Part shown: piece by piece, positions 61,602 to 64,000 of the stretch
How positions within the stretch are numbered: position 1 is the first letter of the stretch
Layout of the letters: the number at the start of each line of letters is the position of its first letter
Assembly (NCBI GenBank): GCA_932294295.1
Contig: OW028582.1
Location: forward strand, 38,910,204 to 38,974,203
Direction: 5' to 3'
DNA length: 64,000 nt
Source: Alitta virens
Lineage: Eukaryota; Annelida; Polychaeta; Phyllodocida; Nereididae
Position numbers and translations under genes: made by a program
The notes under the pieces: generated by a model
Database searches by the model: none
Told to the model about the DNA's origin: nothing
What the model saw: the letters and a program-made list of their open reading frames with translations, nothing else

Positions 61602-63668
61602 TGCAGACGCGCTTCATCAGTCTGTAATGAGTCCTTAAGTGAGTTAAGGGCCACGTGGCATCCACGTGGTGTGCTCGTGGCATCTGCGTTGCTTCAACGT
61701 GTTGAGGACGCCGTCAGCTTGCTAGCATCTTGCTTGTCTGTGAAGGGAGACAGAGGCTGCAGCTGGGATGCCTGGGTCCTGTCCAACTGTCCCTGCAGCC
61801 ATTCCCCTGCAGGATGCTGCCCTTCCATCATCATCATCAGCAGCAGCAGCAGCAGGAGTAGTCGGTGGCTGTGCTGACCAACCTCTTTCAAGGGATGATG
61901 ATGCATTCTGGGCCTGGGGTCCTCAACCCGTGTTTTGACAGGCCCATATCTTCTATGTTGTTTGTCAACAGCTAGACAAGCGTGCAGGTTTAACAACTGA
62001 ACCCAAAACGTTGATCCATATATGTAAAGCTAGACTTATTTCATGCAGGACTAACAATATATTTGGTGGTCAGTGACACTATACAACCAACAAACTGTAG
62101 TATCCGAATGACTGAATGTTGAAGTGTTACTTGACAGACGCCCTTTGATTATTGATGGGACATGAGAGTCTGATGAGACACCTGTCCTGGCTGGTGCCAA
62201 CATCTCCCATTGAAGGATGCAGTGTCACCTGTCCTGTATCATGTACCTGTCTATTACATGGTGCAAACAAATGATCAGAGATCAACTCTTTGATCTTGGG
62301 CCACACCTGCTACCCGCACTTGAGAAAGGCTCATGCTGTCCCGTCCTGGTCTGATATATCACACTGCAGAGTCAATTCTCATCTTCATTTGCCTGGATCA
62401 TTGTCATGCTAGACAGCCATACGAGGAATCTGGGTGTGTCTGGAGAGCCCACCAACTGATAAAGCCAGAAGTCACAAAAGTTAGGCCAAAGAAGCATGCG
62501 GAGCTGAAACACAGCGTCACGTGGAGTGGAGATGGAGAGGGGGTATGCCAAGGCAGCCTAATAACGCCCTGGAATCCATCCAGTTGGCATGAACAACCAC
62601 AAACAACGCAGCCAGATATATCATGTTTGCTTTTTGTTCATTTTATGGCAAACCTTTGAATTAGGTGTCAAAACACATGCTCTTCTCCCAGCAGGTGATC
62701 CAAGTTGTCTGCGACAAGTATTGAAAGATAATTCAAAGAAATCTGTGATCCAAACAGAATCGTTGTGTCCAATTGGTAAATAGATAAATTTTTCATCCAC
62801 AATGACGTCACAATGCTTTCTCAAGACGAATTCTCGCCCACAATAACCTACACATGTAATGGCCTTTCTTGGTGGGATTAAAAATGTTAAATGAACGTTT
62901 AGAGATTCGACCTTTACTAAATTCATAATGTTTTCAGTGAATGGGGCGTTTTATTTGTGTCTGGCCAAATGAAAGAAACTCAGCCGGCATACCTTGTCAC
63001 TGAGGCCTTCGCAAAGTCCAGACAAAGCTTTTAGCACTAATGCCCAGCCACCCCCGAGACGGGGATCACTTCAAAAGCCTAAAAAACCAATGAGAGGATT
63101 TGCCTAAGGGTCAGCACTGCGCCCTGCTCTCTACTCTATTCTCTCTTTCAAGTGGAATTCAGTGTAATCTAATGACTGTAAATGAACAAGAACCATGGCT
63201 TCTTAATGGTACGATGTATTAGCGAGGCTGTTGCTATGATGAATGCAAGATGCGATAAGTGAGTCTGCACAACAAAATATGTCTGAGAAGCTGTCTTCGT
63301 TGCAGTCATACATGCATCATGGCCATCCGAAGCATGTCACAACATGTAGAGTTGCAGCTGCAGGTAGCACTAGGCATGTGGGACGCATTCACTCTTTCAC
63401 TGCAGAAGGTGTGTCATCCTAAGACATACTTTTGAATTGGCTCCTTGGTAAAGTATGTATACTCGGGTGTCTTCCCCCAACATACATTAAGTATACATCT
63501 ATGTACATATATGTGTTCTATTATTGCAAAAAATGTACTTTGTATGTTGGAAATAAAAAGAAATCAATCAATCAATCAAATACACACACATAACATGTAG
63601 CATTCAGTGGTATTTTAGCCAGCCAGTATAGCCGGCCAGTAGCCAGTTAGTAGCCAGCCATTGGAACC

Positions 63669-63710
63669 AGCAGGCAAGCAGGCAAGCAAGCAGGCAAGCA
63701 AGCAAGCAGA
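63669..63710 (+). repeat. (GCAA/GCAG)n repeat
   Basis: Alternating AGCAGGCA and AGCAAGCA tetramers for 42 bp, preceded by loosely repeated AGCCAGT words (63617-63660). Confidence 0.9.
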
Positions 63711-64000
63711 CATCCACCAGGGGCAGCAGGTGACACAGCCTCACCCCCTTAAGTCGTATAATAGGGCGCATGTGTGTGTGTGGCAGTGTATGCCATGGAG
63801 CTGTGCATTTTTGCCTGTTGGGAGGCTCAGCCCATTGGCCGGGGCATCTGATGCCTTCTACGCGCAGCTGTGTTCACCGCCAATTCAATTAGAAGCCGTT
63901 TGGTGCTAGGCTGGGCCCAGGTGGCGCTACAAGGACTGTGCAGCTTCTGCAACCTTCTCCATCTCAACCTTCCAAAGATGCAGCTGCTCCACGTGCGATG

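Larger units (their letters stand above)
58090..64000. other. Non-coding block, no gene recognised
   Basis: Contents: CRE palindromes at 58088-58095 and 62803-62810; CTCF-like words at 58753-58768, 60398-60415 and 63915-63930; an RFX-like GTCACCATGG (about 58787-58796); C10 (60812-60821); TGGTCA repeats at 60541-60577; several tandem repeats listed separately; and ATCA repeats near 63563-63580. The open frames present are short and compositionally plain. I see no gene. Confidence 0.6.

Overview
The window is eukaryotic, AT-rich (by eye about 55-60% A+T) and almost entirely non-coding. It has no operons, no long open reading frames and no rRNA or functional tRNA gene that I can recognise. It carries decayed non-LTR retrotransposons, two tRNA-headed SINE-like elements, many micro- and minisatellites, and dense copies of regulatory words known from animals (CTCF-like, RFX X-box, CRE, CACGTG, CCAAT, YY1-like, nuclear-receptor half-sites). 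This fits an intergenic or intronic stretch of a bilaterian genome. A marine invertebrate is my guess, but the species cannot be named from this sequence.

Layout. 1-19 kb: unique non-coding sequence with a 217-bp pyrimidine tract (8.06-8.28 kb), short minisatellites, a CTCF-like cluster (12.6-13.2 kb) and a CRE/CACGTG pair (15.2 kb). 18.5-20.0 kb: a 62-bp dispersed repeat in two copies, and a composite element with inverted arms around a GATA microsatellite. 20-30.7 kb: unique sequence with GAG and other simple repeats and many poly(C)/poly(G) runs. 30.7-30.9 kb: a 16-bp minisatellite in which most units hold an E-box. 31.9-38 kb: the richest concentration of promoter-type motifs (CCAAT, CACGTG, CRE, ETS, YY1). 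39.5-42.2 kb: two SINE-like elements, one with a GATA-repeat tail, flanking an E-box cluster. 44.9-45.1 kb: one short minus-strand open segment that looks like a protein-coding exon of unknown identity. 49.5 kb: five CAGCTG E-boxes in 61 bp. 54.4-58.1 kb: a minus-strand non-LTR retrotransposon copy with an internal deletion, an inverted 5' part, and a second LINE 3' end inserted into it on the plus strand with a visible target-site duplication. 58-64 kb: unique sequence with another motif-dense island (59.0-59.13 kb) and short tandem repeats.

No set of genes works together here. The organisation is a regulatory landscape littered with transposon remains. The strongest results are the retrotransposon reconstruction, the excess and pairing of TGACGTCA and TCACGTGA palindromes, the recurrent CGCCACCTGG motif, and about 36 poly(G/C) runs of 10 bp or more against one poly(A/T) run. 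Motif names are by-eye matches to known consensus sequences; none has been tested.
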